A DNA stretch of 39,881 nt from Candidatus Oscillibacter excrementigallinarum (GCA_019118245.1 DWZJ01000009.1:1-39881); one strand, 5' to 3'; positions 17,501-25,871 are shown, numbered from the stretch's first letter. A program made the numbers and translations. The notes: a model not told the origin generated them from the sequence alone.

Positions 17501-18397
17501 TCAGAAGCAATACACCGTGAGCTGCAGCGTCAGCCACACGGCGGGGGCCGCGAAGGTGACGGAGTCGAACCGGTCCAGGATGCCGCCGTGGCCCGGCAGC
17601 AGATGGCCGTAATCCTTGACGCCGAACTCCCGCTTGATGACGGAGAAGCTCAGGTCGCCGATCTGGCTGATGGCGCTGCCGATGATGCCCAGCACAAAGA
17701 CCGCCGCCCAGGAGAACTGCGGACCAGCCGCCATCTCGATTGGCGGATAGACGTCCACGGAAAGCACGATGCTGTCAGCAATCAGCTTGAAGAGCGTCAT
17801 CCCGATAACACCGCCGATCAGGCCGCCGATGGCGCCCTCCACGGTCTTTTTGGGACTGACCTTGGGGGCCAGCTTGTGCTTGCCGCACAGCATCCCGGCG
17901 AAGAGGGCGAAGGTGTCGGATCCAAAGGAGATGGCCAGGGGCAGAAACACCAGGGCCGGTCCCAGGTTCCCCAGCAGCCGCAGACGCAGCAGGCAGGAGA
18001 GCATCAGGGGAAACACCAGCCCGGCGAAAACCGCGCAGGTGACGGCGGCAAAGGGGATGCCCTTCTCCTCGTCATACCGGTGGATGGCCAGGGCGAAGAT
18101 CACAAAGACGAACACCGCCCCCAGCAGGGCGGTAAAGGGCAGCACCGGCAGAGCGGTCAGCGCCGCGTTGGCGATGGACTCTTCCAGATACACGCACACC
18201 GGCACCAGGGCTGCGGCGGCCACCGTCAGGGGGATAAGGGGCTTCCCCTTCTCCCCTGCCGCGGCGTGCATCAGCTCCCAGGCGCCGATGGCGCACATCC
18301 CCGCCGTCAGCACCATGGTGGCCCAGGACGGAGCCCAGCCCAGGATCAGGATCAGAAGCGGCAGGCCCACCACGGCCACCATTACGCGCTTGAACAT
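17501..18397 (-). CDS. cdsA: Phosphatidate cytidylyltransferase
   Basis: 298-residue integral membrane enzyme making CDP-diacylglycerol from phosphatidate and CTP for phospholipid synthesis. Several membrane helices are evident and the C-terminal CDS signature is present: FSVIKREFGVKDYG followed by PGHGGILDRFD. Start ATG at 18395-18397. Lies 33 bases after uppS, the standard arrangement. Confidence 0.96.
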   Translation of the reverse strand: MFKRVMVAVVGLPLLILILGWAPSWATMVLTAGMCAIGAWELMHAAAGEKGKPLIPLTVAAAALVPVCVYLEESIANAALTALPVLPFTALLGAVFVFVIFALAIHRYDEEKGIPFAAVTCAVFAGLVFPLMLSCLLRLRLLGNLGPALVFLPLAISFGSDTFALFAGMLCGKHKLAPKVSPKKTVEGAIGGLIGGVIGMTLFKLIADSIVLSVDVYPPIEMAAGPQFSWAAVFVLGIIGSAISQIGDLSFSVIKREFGVKDYGHLLPGHGGILDRFDSVTFAAPAVWLTLQLTVYCF

Positions 18398-18430
18398 CGT
18401 ATCAACCCTTCTCTTGTTTTCTGTAAAGGC

Positions 18431-19177
18431 TTATTTCTTCACACCGCCGAACCGCCGGTCCCGGTGGTGATAGGCCGCGATGGCCCGGTCCAGCTCCGCC
18501 TCGTCGAAGTCCGGCCACAGCACATCGGTGAAGTAGAACTCACTGTAGGCGCACTGCCACAGGAGGAAGTTGGAGAGCCGCAGCTCCCCGCTGGGGCGGA
18601 TGATGAGCTCCGGGTCCGGGATGCCGGCGGAGTCCAGGTAGGAGGAGAACAGGGCGTCGTCCAGCTCCTCCGGCTGTTTCTCCCCGGCGGCGCAGTCGGC
18701 GGCGAACCGCCGGGCGGCCCGCAGGATCTCGTCCCGACCGCCGTAGTTCAGGCACACGTTGGCCTGGAAGTCGTCGCGGGACAAATGCTCCGTGATCTCG
18801 TCGGTCTCCCGGGCCAGGGCCCGCAGGTCCGGGGCGATGGGCGTCATGTCCCCGAAGAAGTGGAGGCGGATGTGGTCCTTTTCCATGGTGTCCACCGCCT
18901 CCAGCAGGTACCGCTTCAGCAGGGCCATGATGGCCGCCACCTCGGTCTCCGACCGCTTCCAGTTCTCCGTGGAAAAGGCGTAGACCGTCAGGTACTTCAC
19001 GCCGATGTTCTTGCAGTAGGTGGCGATGCGGCGGAAGGTCTCCGCGCCCGCCTTGTGGCCGGCGGTGCGGGGAAGGCCCCGCTGGGTGGCCCAGCGGCCG
19101 TTGCCGTCCATGATGATCGCAATGTGGCGGGGAGGCGTCAGGGCCTGGCCCGCCGGGGTGTTGATGGTCTCTTGCAT
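18431..19177 (-). CDS. uppS: Undecaprenyl diphosphate synthase
   Basis: 248-residue cis-prenyltransferase making C55 undecaprenyl diphosphate for peptidoglycan and wall polymer synthesis. Visible: HIAIIMDGNGRWA with the catalytic Asp24, AFSTENWKR, and LIIRPSGELRLSNFLLWQ with the conserved Arg/Ser. The start is uncertain: ATG 19175-19177 (weak GAGAGAA upstream) or ATG 19190-19192 five codons earlier. The open frame continues upstream to 19600 only through the repeat element and should not be annotated. First gene after the inserted cassette and repeat, so its original co-transcription with frr has been interrupted. Confidence 0.96.
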   Translation of the reverse strand: MQETINTPAGQALTPPRHIAIIMDGNGRWATQRGLPRTAGHKAGAETFRRIATYCKNIGVKYLTVYAFSTENWKRSETEVAAIMALLKRYLLEAVDTMEKDHIRLHFFGDMTPIAPDLRALARETDEITEHLSRDDFQANVCLNYGGRDEILRAARRFAADCAAGEKQPEELDDALFSSYLDSAGIPDPELIIRPSGELRLSNFLLWQCAYSEFYFTDVLWPDFDEAELDRAIAAYHHRDRRFGGVKK

Positions 19178-19207
19178 GATGGATTCTCTCATTTCGTGAA
19201 TTGGATT

Positions 19208-19368
19208 GTTGGGGGGCGTCCCCATTGGACGGGGGAAAGCGCTGAAGCGCCGCCAGCGGCGGATGAAGCGAGGCGGTTTCGAGGAAGCGGCGCGATTGGC
19301 GGCCCCGCCAGGGGACGGGAATCGCAACGCCGCGACGGTGTATGCAGCTATGTTGATAGCTGGGCAAT
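19208..19368 (+). repeat. Outer left-flank module of element copy 2
   Basis: 161 bases, the reverse complement of 9315-9474 with few differences. It starts GTTGGGG and passes through a run of short complementary segments to the CAGCTAT/ATAGCTG hairpin at about 19345-19362. It lies between the uppS start and the element border; the uppS promoter was not identifiable in it. Confidence 0.75.
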
Positions 19369-19446
19369 GCACCCCCCATTTCTCTTTTGGTCTTGCCAAA
19401 AGAGAAACGGGCCGTGCACGGTCCAAAGAGAAAAAACGCTTTGGTC

Positions 19447-19474
19447 GCAACTTTGCACATGCGTGCAAAGTTGC
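19447..19474. repeat. 28-bp palindrome in arm of copy 2
   Basis: Twelve perfect pairs (GCAACTTTGCAC arm) around an ATGC centre. Read on the minus strand it lies downstream of the cassette genes and is followed by GACCAAAGCG and then TTTTTT, so it could terminate the cassette transcript. Confidence 0.8.
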
Positions 19475-19641
19475 TGTACGGGGGTCGGCGTGAGATGGTG
19501 CCTGCGGGTTCGCGATGGCTCCCAGACGGGCGCGGCGGGGTACGGTACAGGCTTGATGGCGGATTCCCGCGGCGCGGGTGCGGAGGTCAACGGGTTGCAA
19601 GAACGCATTTGACCAGCTTCTCTTTCCGCGCGTTCCGCTTT

Positions 19642-19697
19642 ACCCGCAAGGGGTACGCCGCATCCGTAAGCGGCAGAGCCGCAACGGCTGCGCAGCT
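19642..19697 (+). repeat. 57-bp mini-module at a shifted site
   Basis: The ACCCGCAAGGGGTACGCCGC module, here between CGTTCCGCTT and TATGCGCTG. The same junction in copy 3 (about 30860-30880) and copy 1 has no such module. See 8551-8607. Confidence 0.75.
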
Positions 19698-19787
19698 GCT
19701 ATGCGCTGCCCGGGCAGGTAGTTGCGGCAAAAGTGCTGACAGGGACGCAGGTGTTTGATGGACAGTCAGAACTGCACGCAGAAATGG

Positions 19788-20102
19788 TCATTGCTTGGGT
19801 GTGGCCAGACGGGAAATCATCACCGCCACACAAATGGCACTGACCGCCCAGCAAAGGCCAAACAGGCCGACGTTCACCGAGTTGGAAATGGAGGCAATGC
19901 CAAGGGAGACCCCAAGCCAGTTGGCAAACAGACTGCGGATCAGGAAGAAAAAGCCCAGCAGCATGGTGACCACGTGCCCGGCAAACAGTCCCCGAACGTC
20001 CTTTCGCTTCCGCAGTCCCAGCCAGCCCATGAAAAATTCCACCGCGCTGACTGCGATCACGCCTCCGATGAACAGGGGAATCACTTCTGCTTCAAACGAC
20101 AT
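19788..20102 (-). CDS. Small membrane protein of the inserted cassette, 104 aa
   Basis: Unrecognised. Three membrane helices are visible: VIPLFIGGVIAVSAVEFFMG, VVTMLLGFFFLIRSLFANWL and NVGLFGLCWAVSAICVAVMI, with a basic loop (GLRKRKDVRG) after the first. The start ATG at 20100-20102 has AAGGAGG nine bases upstream; the open frame runs further but through the previous gene. Third gene of a three-gene minus-strand operon that sits between the two halves of a repeat element. Its product and the others may form a small membrane complex; no catalytic residues are evident. Confidence 0.72.
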   Translation of the reverse strand: MSFEAEVIPLFIGGVIAVSAVEFFMGWLGLRKRKDVRGLFAGHVVTMLLGFFFLIRSLFANWLGVSLGIASISNSVNVGLFGLCWAVSAICVAVMISRLATPKQ

Positions 20103-20146
20103 TTGCGCATCCTCCTTTTCCATATTTGGGGAAGTCCACCAGTCCT

Positions 20147-20434
20147 TCAGTTTGCTTTTTCCCACCAGCGGTCGGTCTTCCAGGCGAAGTGGAAGCCGCA
20201 GGCGCGGCAGTATTGGGTTTCCTCCATGGGAAACCAGGGCAGGATGAAGCGCCCGCAGTTGGGGCAGCGGAGATGGCGCAGTTCGATTCCCGAGAAGACG
20301 GCTGCCGCAGCAACGCCCAGGGCCAGGAACACCAGCCCCAGTCCGCCCCGCACGCCGCCCGCCAGACACAAGAGCAAAACCGTCGCAAACAGTATTCCTC
20401 TGGCTGCCGAATACCATTTCTGTTCCAGTTTCAT
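20147..20434 (-). CDS. Small membrane protein with C-terminal zinc ribbon, 95 aa
   Basis: Unrecognised. The N-terminal half holds two hydrophobic helices (GILFATVLLLCLAGGVRGGL and GLVFLALGVAAAAVF). The second half has CPNC and, 20 residues on, CRAC, spaced as a zinc ribbon, ending with aromatic and basic residues (FHFAWKTDRWWEKAN). ATG at 20432-20434 with AAAGGAGAGG upstream. Middle gene of the cassette operon, 16 bases after the previous stop. A membrane-tethered zinc ribbon could bind a partner protein or nucleic acid; that is inference. Confidence 0.75.
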   Translation of the reverse strand: MKLEQKWYSAARGILFATVLLLCLAGGVRGGLGLVFLALGVAAAAVFSGIELRHLRCPNCGRFILPWFPMEETQYCRACGFHFAWKTDRWWEKAN

Positions 20435-20450
20435 AGAACCCTCTCCTTTC

Positions 20451-20933
20451 TTACGCGGGCGGCAGGGCCAGCAGGGCGTTCAGCTGTTCCAAAGCCGCCG
20501 CCAAGTCGCAGCCTTTCAGCTGATAGCAGGCGTAGCCCAAGCTCAGGTCCCCCAGGTACAGGGGCGTGTACAGCAAACCGTCGGAGCGCAGACTGAACGC
20601 GGCATCCAGCACGCCTTGGTCTCCCTCCGCGTGGTTGAGCCAGAGGTTGTAGACCTGCTGGTCCCCGGACCAGGAAATGTTCCGCTGGCGGCCGTAGAAA
20701 TGGACGGTGTTCGTCTCCAGCTCCGCCAGCAGCGGCGCGATCTCCGCCCGGTCAGGACGGGCCTCCAATGTGCGGCGGAGGTCCCCCACAAAGGCGGTGA
20801 CATAAAACTCTGTGGCCCGGTCCGAGTGGGCGAACTCCCGGAAAGGCACCGGCCGCAGCAAAACCGCCAGCGTCACCGCCAACAGGACCAGACACCCCAG
20901 TCCCCGGCTGTGTTTCTCGATCCAGCGTCCCAC
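20451..20933 (-). CDS. Membrane-anchored extracytoplasmic protein, 160 aa
   Basis: Unrecognised. A short basic N terminus (GRWIEKHSRG) and one helix (LGCLVLLAVTLAVLL) anchor a domain of about 130 residues predicted outside the cell, with no lipobox. The start is GTG (20931-20933), with AAAGGAG at 20941-20947. Those bases lie at the very edge of the right half of the repeat element, so the ribosome site sits on or next to the junction. First gene of the three-gene cassette operon; no promoter could be recognised upstream, and transcription may begin in the element arm or read through from frr. Confidence 0.72.
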   Translation of the reverse strand: MGRWIEKHSRGLGCLVLLAVTLAVLLRPVPFREFAHSDRATEFYVTAFVGDLRRTLEARPDRAEIAPLLAELETNTVHFYGRQRNISWSGDQQVYNLWLNHAEGDQGVLDAAFSLRSDGLLYTPLYLGDLSLGYACYQLKGCDLAAALEQLNALLALPPA

Positions 20934-20949
20934 GCTGTTCGCTCCTTTC

Positions 20950-21238
20950 TACAAGCCTCCCAGTCTCCGCCCAGCCAGCGGCAGCGGAAATCGGAGCTGG
21001 TCAATGCGACGACCACCCCGACGAGGTCGGCACCATCCGCCACGGGACGGTAGTATCAGGAATCGCAGAAGAGCATAGCGTGCCCGAAGGCCAGCCCGAA
21101 TCGGCGCTTGCACCGATACGCCGACCCCCGTACAGCGCGGAGGCACGAAGGTGCCGGAGCGCGCACAAGCGCTTTTTCTCTTCCACCGGGCGCGGCGCAT
21201 TCTCTTTTTGGCGCAACCAAAAAGAGAATGGGGGGCGC
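20950..21238 (+). mobile_element. Composite element copy 2, right half
   Basis: From about 20950 the sequence resumes the copy 3 right arm: CAGCCAGCGGCAGCG, CAATGCGACGACCACCCCGAC, CATCCGCCACGGGACGG, AGCGTGCCCGAAGGC, CGCCGACCCCCGT, then GCGCTTTTTCTCTTCCACCG and CGCGGCGCATTCTCTTTTTGG. It ends with the border AATGGGGGGCGC (21227-21238). It lacks the 117-bp module that copy 3 has next to this border. A GCGC/GCGC hairpin followed by TTTTTCTC (about 21161-21180) looks like an outward-facing terminator. Confidence 0.82.
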
Positions 21239-21359
21239 ATCCCCCGTGGAAACGGCCCCCTGCGGGAGCAGAAGCCCCCGAAAGGGTGCCATCCCCTTCA
21301 AAACGTGCAATGCCCCCGGCGGGCAGCCGTGCTCCCGCCGGAGGCCCCGGCGGTGCCGG
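21239..21359. other. Gene-free flank between element copy 2 and frr
   Basis: Contains the outer flank module (CCGTGGAAACGGCCCCCTGC at about 21245-21264) and, nearest frr, the GC-rich hairpin CCGCCGG/CCGGCGG (21335-21353). The hairpin follows the frr stop codon on the minus strand but has no adjacent T-run. Confidence 0.6.
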
Positions 21360-21917
21360 TCACACCGCCATCAATTCCTTTTCCTTCTTGGCCAGCAGGT
21401 CGTCCAGCTTCTTGCAGCTGTCGTCTGTCAGCTTCTGCAGGTCCTTCTCCGCCTGCTTCAGATCATCCTCGGTGATCTCGGAGGACTTCTCCTTCTTCTT
21501 GAAGGCCTCCATGGCGTCCCGGCGGATGTTGCGGATGGCCACCTTGCCGTTCTCCGCGTACTTGCGGATCTGCTTCACCAGCTCCTTGCGGCGCTCCTCC
21601 GTCAGCTGGGGGAAGTTCAGCCGGATGCTGGAGCCGTCGTTCTGGGGGTTGATGCCCAGGTCGGAGTTCTGGATGGCCTTCTCGATGCTCTTCACCGCCG
21701 TCTTGTCCCATGGGGAGATCAGCAGGGTCCGGGCGTCGGGAGAGGAGATGGCCGCGATCTGCTGGATGGGGGTGGGGCTGCCGTAGTAGTCCACCATGAT
21801 CCGGTCCAGCACGGAGGCGTTGGCCCGGCCCGCCCGGACGGAGGCGAAGTCCGCCGCCACGGAGTCGATGCTCTTCTTCATCTTGTCCTCGTATACCTTG
21901 TATTCTTCCTTCAACAT
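21360..21917 (-). CDS. frr: Ribosome recycling factor
   Basis: 185 residues, the usual length. With EF-G it splits post-termination ribosomes. Key segments: SVRAGRANASVLDRI, VDYYGSPTPIQQIA, PWDKTAVKSIEKAI, LTEERRKELVKQIRKYAE and RNIRRDA. ATG 21915-21917 (MLKEEYKVYEDKMKKS) is chosen because it gives the family length and a nine-base spacing to GGAAGG; another ATG two codons upstream is possible. Sixty-one bases after pyrH. Normally uppS would follow directly; here a 2.2-kb insert intervenes. Confidence 0.97.
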   Translation of the reverse strand: MLKEEYKVYEDKMKKSIDSVAADFASVRAGRANASVLDRIMVDYYGSPTPIQQIAAISSPDARTLLISPWDKTAVKSIEKAIQNSDLGINPQNDGSSIRLNFPQLTEERRKELVKQIRKYAENGKVAIRNIRRDAMEAFKKKEKSSEITEDDLKQAEKDLQKLTDDSCKKLDDLLAKKEKELMAV

Positions 21918-21978
21918 AATCATGGTCCTTCCTTTCACAGTGGTGTATGGGGAGGCGCACAGGTGCGCAGACGTGCTC

Positions 21979-22695
21979 TTATTCCTTGACGATGGTGCCC
22001 ACGTTCTCGCCGCACAGGGCCCGGATGATGTTCTTCGGGTCCTTCAGGGCGAACAGCAGCACCGGGATGTGGTTGTCCATGGACAGGGACGTGGCGGTGG
22101 AGTCCATCACCGCCAGGTGCTGGGCCAGCACGTCGTCATAGGTGATGGCGTCGTACTTCACGGCGTCGGGGTCCTTGGCCGGGTCGGCGCTGTACACGCC
22201 GTCCACGTTTTTGGCCAGCAGGATCACGTCGGCGTCGATCTCCGCCGCCCGCAGGACGGCCGCCGTGTCTGTGGAGAAGTAGGGATTGCCGGTGCCGGCG
22301 CCGAAGATGACCACTCTCCCCTTCTCCAGATGCCGGATGGCCCGGGAGCGGATGTAGGGCTCGGCGATGGCCCGCATCTCGATGGCGGTCTGGACCCGGA
22401 CGGGGATGCCCTTCTGCTCGCACACGTCGGCCACGGCCAGGGCGTTCATCACCGTGGCCAGCATGCCCATGTGGTCGGCCCGGGTGCGCTCCATGGCGCC
22501 GCCGCTGTTCTTGGCGCCCCGCCAGAAGTTGCCGCCGCCCACCACCAGGCCCACCTGGACGCCCATGTCCAGGCACTCCTTGATGACGTCGCAGACACTG
22601 CCGATCATCTCAAAATCCAGGCCGGTGTGCTTGTCGCCGGCCAGGGCCTCGCCGCTGATCTTCAGCAGGACCCGCTTATAAACTGGCTTTGCCAT
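21979..22695 (-). CDS. pyrH: UMP kinase
   Basis: 238-residue amino-acid-kinase-fold enzyme phosphorylating UMP to UDP. Signatures: [39 protein letters not shown] and [14 protein letters not shown]. Start ATG at 22693-22695 with GGAGG upstream. A possible -10 TAAAAT lies at 22735-22740 on the minus strand but without a clear -35. A terminator of the ysxC unit lies upstream, so pyrH heads a new transcript. Confidence 0.97.
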   Translation of the reverse strand: MAKPVYKRVLLKISGEALAGDKHTGLDFEMIGSVCDVIKECLDMGVQVGLVVGGGNFWRGAKNSGGAMERTRADHMGMLATVMNALAVADVCEQKGIPVRVQTAIEMRAIAEPYIRSRAIRHLEKGRVVIFGAGTGNPYFSTDTAAVLRAAEIDADVILLAKNVDGVYSADPAKDPDAVKYDAITYDDVLAQHLAVMDSTATSLSMDNHIPVLLFALKDPKNIIRALCGENVGTIVKE

Positions 22696-22808
22696 GATGA
22701 AACCTCCGTCTGTTGCACGTAAAATGTCATTGTTATTTTAGCGTATTTTTCCGCTTTTGCATAGGGGGTAGACAAAGATTTTCCGAAAATTGGCCGGACC
22801 GCGGGACG

Positions 22809-22837
22809 AAAAAGAGAGGACCGAAGTCCTCTCTTTT
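22809..22837 (-). terminator. Intrinsic terminator after ysxC
   Basis: Minus-strand AAAAGAGAGGAC, TTCG tetraloop, GTCCTCTCTTTTT: twelve perfect pairs with a T-run, five bases after the ysxC stop. Confidence 0.95.
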
Positions 22838-22841
22838 CAGC

Positions 22842-23438
22842 TCATCCTCCGCAGGCCGCCGTCAGGTGCCGGATCAGCTCGTCCCTTCCGTCGCCCTTTT
22901 CCGCGGAAAAGGGGATCAGGAGGTCCCGCTCCGTCAGCTCCAGGGTCTCCCGGATCAGGGTCATGGCCGGCTCCACCTGGCTCTTTTTCAGCTTATCCAG
23001 CTTGTTGGCCACCACGATCTCCGGGCAGCCGGTCTGGCGGAACCAGTCGTGCATGGTCAGGTCGTTGGCCGTGGGCTTGTGGCGGATGTCCACGATCAGC
23101 ACCCCGGCGGTGATCCGGTCCGCCTCCTGCTGGAAGTAGGTCTCCATCAGCTTCGCCCAGCGCTCCTTCTCCGCCTGGCTGACCTTGGCGTAGCCGTACC
23201 CCGGCAGGTCCACCAGATAGGCCCGGCGGTCGATGAGGAAGTAGTTCACCTGGGTGGTCTTGCCGGGGGACGCGCCCACGTAGGCCAGGTTCTTCCGCCC
23301 CACCAGCCGGTTGATGACGGAGCTCTTGCCCACGTTGGACCGGCCCGCAAAGGCGAACTGGGGCAGGCCGTCCCGGATGAAGTCCCGCTGGACTCCAGCG
23401 GAGCGGACGAACTCCGCCTTGTTGAAATTCAGCGCCAT
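22842..23438 (-). CDS. ysxC: Ribosome-biogenesis GTPase YsxC/EngB
   Basis: 198-residue single-domain GTPase for 50S subunit assembly. P-loop GRSNVGKSS (about 32-40), PGKTTQ (G2), DLPGYGYAKVS (G3), NKLDKL (G4) and a C-terminal SAEKGDG (G5). ATG at 23436-23438 with AAAGGAGAG upstream, inside the 12-base gap after lon. The lon-ysxC pairing is standard in Firmicutes. Confidence 0.97.
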   Translation of the reverse strand: MALNFNKAEFVRSAGVQRDFIRDGLPQFAFAGRSNVGKSSVINRLVGRKNLAYVGASPGKTTQVNYFLIDRRAYLVDLPGYGYAKVSQAEKERWAKLMETYFQQEADRITAGVLIVDIRHKPTANDLTMHDWFRQTGCPEIVVANKLDKLKKSQVEPAMTLIRETLELTERDLLIPFSAEKGDGRDELIRHLTAACGG

Positions 23439-23450
23439 AACTGCTCTCCT

Positions 23451-25871
23451 TTACTGGCGGATGGCGTCCCGGCCGCTCTCCCGTCCGGCAGGGGCGAAGG
23501 CCGCCACGTGGTCCGCCACCTCTTCCCGGATGGGGTCCCGCTCCGGGCAGAGGGCGGCGGCGAACACCTGGTCCACCGTCTCCACCGGGATGAACCGCAG
23601 GGCCGCACGGACCGTCTGGTCGATCTCCTCCAGGTCCCGGACATTGTCCTTGGGGATCAGCACGGTGGTGATGCCGTTGCGGAGGGCGGCCATGGTCTTT
23701 TCCTTCAAGCCGCCGATGGGCAGCACCCGGCCCCGTAAAGTGACTTCACCTGTCATCGCTACGCCCGCCTTGATCTTCCGCTCTGTCAGAGCGGACAGCA
23801 TGGCGGTGGTGACGGCGATGCCGGCGGAGGGTCCGTCCTTGGGCACGGCCCCCTCCGGGAAGTGGACGTGGATGTCCTTCGTCTTGTAGAAGTCCGCCTC
23901 GATGCCCAGCACCGCCGCCCGGCTCCGCAGACAAGAGAGGGCCGCCTGGGCGGACTCCTTCATCACGTCCCCCAGGTTGCCGGTGAGCTCCAGCTTGCCG
24001 GAACCCTCCATGACGTTGACCTCCACCTCCAGGATCTCGCCGCCGGCTTCCGTCCAGGCCAGGCCGTTCACCACGCCGATCTCCTCCCGCTCCGTGTGAA
24101 GGGACGGCGGGAAGGGCTGGCAGTCCAGGAACTTGGGCAGGTCCTCCTCTGTCACGGTGATCCGCTTGACAGCGCCCTCCAGCAGGCGCATATCCGCCTT
24201 GCGGCAGATGGCGGCCAGCCGCCGCTCCAGCTGGCGGACGCCGGACTCCCGGGTGTAGTCCCGGATGACGGCCCGGTACACGTCGTCGCTCATGCGGACG
24301 CTGCCCTTCTTCAGACCGTGCTCCGCCAGCTGCTTGGGGAACAGATGCCGCTTGGCGATCTGCAGCTTCTCCTCGTCGGTGTAGGAGTTCAGCTGGATGA
24401 CCTCCATCCGGTCCAGCAGGGGCCGGGGGATGGTCTCCGTGGTGTTGGCGGTGGTGATGAACATGACCTTGCTGAGGTCCACGGGGATCTCCAGGAAGTG
24501 GTCCCGGAAGGCGCTGTTCTGCTCACTGTCCAGCACCTCCAGCAGGGCGGAGGCCGGGTCGCCCCGGTAGTCGTTGCCCAGCTTGTCGATCTCATCCAGC
24601 AGCAGCAGAGGGTTCATGGACCCGGAGCGGCTGATGGCCTCGATGATCCGGCCGGGCATGGAGCCGATGTACGTCTTGCGGTGGCCCCGGATGTCCGCCT
24701 CGTCCCGGACACCGCCCAGGGAGAGGCGGGCCAGCTTCCGGTTCAGGGCCTTGGCCACGCTGATGGCGATGGAGGTCTTGCCCACGCCCGGCGGCCCCAC
24801 CAGACAGAGGATCTGCCCCTTGGCGTCCGGGTTCATCTGCCGGACGGCGATGGTCTCCAGGATCCGCTCCTTCACCTTCTCCAGGCCGAAGTGGTCGCGT
24901 TCCAGCACCTTCCGGGCCGCCTCCACGCTGACGCGTTCCTTCGTGGTGGTGTTCCAGGGCATCTCCAGGCACACGTCCAGGTAGTTGCGGATGACGGCCC
25001 CCTCAGCGGAGCCGAAGGGCTGCTTGGCCAGCTTGTTGACCTCTTTCAGCAGGTGCTTCTCCGTCTCCTCCGGCAGTCCCAGGGCCAGGATGTCCTGGCG
25101 GTAGGCGTCGATCTCGTCCTCGTCGCCCTCGTCGGTCTCCCCCAGCTCGTTCTGGAGGACCCGGATCTGGGTCCGGAGGATCTGGTCCCGTTGGGAGCGG
25201 ACCAGCTGGTCCCGGACCTTGCTCTCCATCTCGTGCTCAAAGCCCAGCACATTGTTCTCCCGGGCCAGGAAGCCGTTCAGCTTCCGCAGCCGCACGAAGG
25301 GGGAGAACTCCTCCAGGATCTCCTGCTTGTCGGTGTACCGCAGGGCGATGTTCTGGGCGATGTAGTCCGCCAGGAAGCCGGGGTCCCGGCTGTCCATGAC
25401 GGCGGTCACCACCTCCTCCGGCACGCCGCTGGCCTGCTGGGCGTACTCGCCGAACAGGGCGTAGGTCTGGCGCAGCAGCGCCTCCGTCCGGGGGCTCTTT
25501 CGCATGGCCTCGGAGGGGGGCTCCTCCGGCACGGCCTCCACGTTGGCCTGGAGGAAGGGCTCCGTCTGCCACAGACGACGCAGGTGGGCCCGCTGGCGGC
25601 CCTCCACCATGACCCGCACGGAGGACTGGCCCAGCCGCAGGATCTGGGAGATGTGGGCCACCGTGCCGATGGTGTACAGGTCCTTTTCCTCCGGCGCGTT
25701 GACGCCGATCTCCCGCTGGGTCACCAGGAAGATGTCCTGGTCGGTCTCCATGGCCCGCTCCAGGGCCGCGATGGAGATCCGCCGCTCCACGTCGAAGGTC
25801 AGACTCATATGGGGAAACACCGTCAGGCCCCGCAGGGCCAGGACGGGAAGGTTCCATGTGGTCAGTTCCAT
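23451..25871 (-). CDS. lon: ATP-dependent protease Lon (LonA)
   Basis: 806-residue cytoplasmic AAA+ protease degrading misfolded and regulatory proteins. N-terminal substrate-binding LON domain (1-200), coiled region (200-300), AAA+ module with Walker A GPPGVGKT (359-366) and Walker B LLLLDEID (423-430), then the protease domain with catalytic Ser682 (PKDGPSAG) and Lys723 (GGLKEK). ATG 25869-25871 is chosen for its fit with the LonA N terminus (TTWNLPVLALRGLTVFP) and AAAGGAA upstream; ATG 25916 would add 15 residues. Lies 88 bases after clpX. Confidence 0.97.
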   Translation of the reverse strand: MELTTWNLPVLALRGLTVFPHMSLTFDVERRISIAALERAMETDQDIFLVTQREIGVNAPEEKDLYTIGTVAHISQILRLGQSSVRVMVEGRQRAHLRRLWQTEPFLQANVEAVPEEPPSEAMRKSPRTEALLRQTYALFGEYAQQASGVPEEVVTAVMDSRDPGFLADYIAQNIALRYTDKQEILEEFSPFVRLRKLNGFLARENNVLGFEHEMESKVRDQLVRSQRDQILRTQIRVLQNELGETDEGDEDEIDAYRQDILALGLPEETEKHLLKEVNKLAKQPFGSAEGAVIRNYLDVCLEMPWNTTTKERVSVEAARKVLERDHFGLEKVKERILETIAVRQMNPDAKGQILCLVGPPGVGKTSIAISVAKALNRKLARLSLGGVRDEADIRGHRKTYIGSMPGRIIEAISRSGSMNPLLLLDEIDKLGNDYRGDPASALLEVLDSEQNSAFRDHFLEIPVDLSKVMFITTANTTETIPRPLLDRMEVIQLNSYTDEEKLQIAKRHLFPKQLAEHGLKKGSVRMSDDVYRAVIRDYTRESGVRQLERRLAAICRKADMRLLEGAVKRITVTEEDLPKFLDCQPFPPSLHTEREEIGVVNGLAWTEAGGEILEVEVNVMEGSGKLELTGNLGDVMKESAQAALSCLRSRAAVLGIEADFYKTKDIHVHFPEGAVPKDGPSAGIAVTTAMLSALTERKIKAGVAMTGEVTLRGRVLPIGGLKEKTMAALRNGITTVLIPKDNVRDLEEIDQTVRAALRFIPVETVDQVFAAALCPERDPIREEVADHVAAFAPAGRESGRDAIRQ

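Larger units (their letters stand above)
19369..19728 (+). mobile_element. Composite element copy 2, left half
   Basis: Starts with the border GCACCCCCCATT (19369-19380) and matches the left arm of copy 3 (30540-30895) in order: CTCTTTTGGTCTTGCC, GGGCCGT|GCACGGTCC, the 28-bp palindrome, GGGTCGGCGTGAGATGGTGC, CCCGCGGCGCGGGTG, GAACGCATTTGACCAGC. It has lost the 57-bp mini-module from its outer part but has one at 19642-19697. Similarity ends near 19728, after GCTGCCCGGGCAGG, where cassette sequence begins. Partner half: 20950-21238. Confidence 0.82.

Noticed and set aside
19178-19600. A longer uppS starting inside the repeat, giving 389 residues
   Set aside because: Undecaprenyl diphosphate synthases are about 230-260 residues; the extra N terminus is translated repeat sequence.
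17588-19612. A 674-codon plus-strand frame opposite cdsA and uppS
   Set aside because: Antisense shadow of two recognised genes, extending into a repeat element; low-complexity Gln/Gly/His composition.
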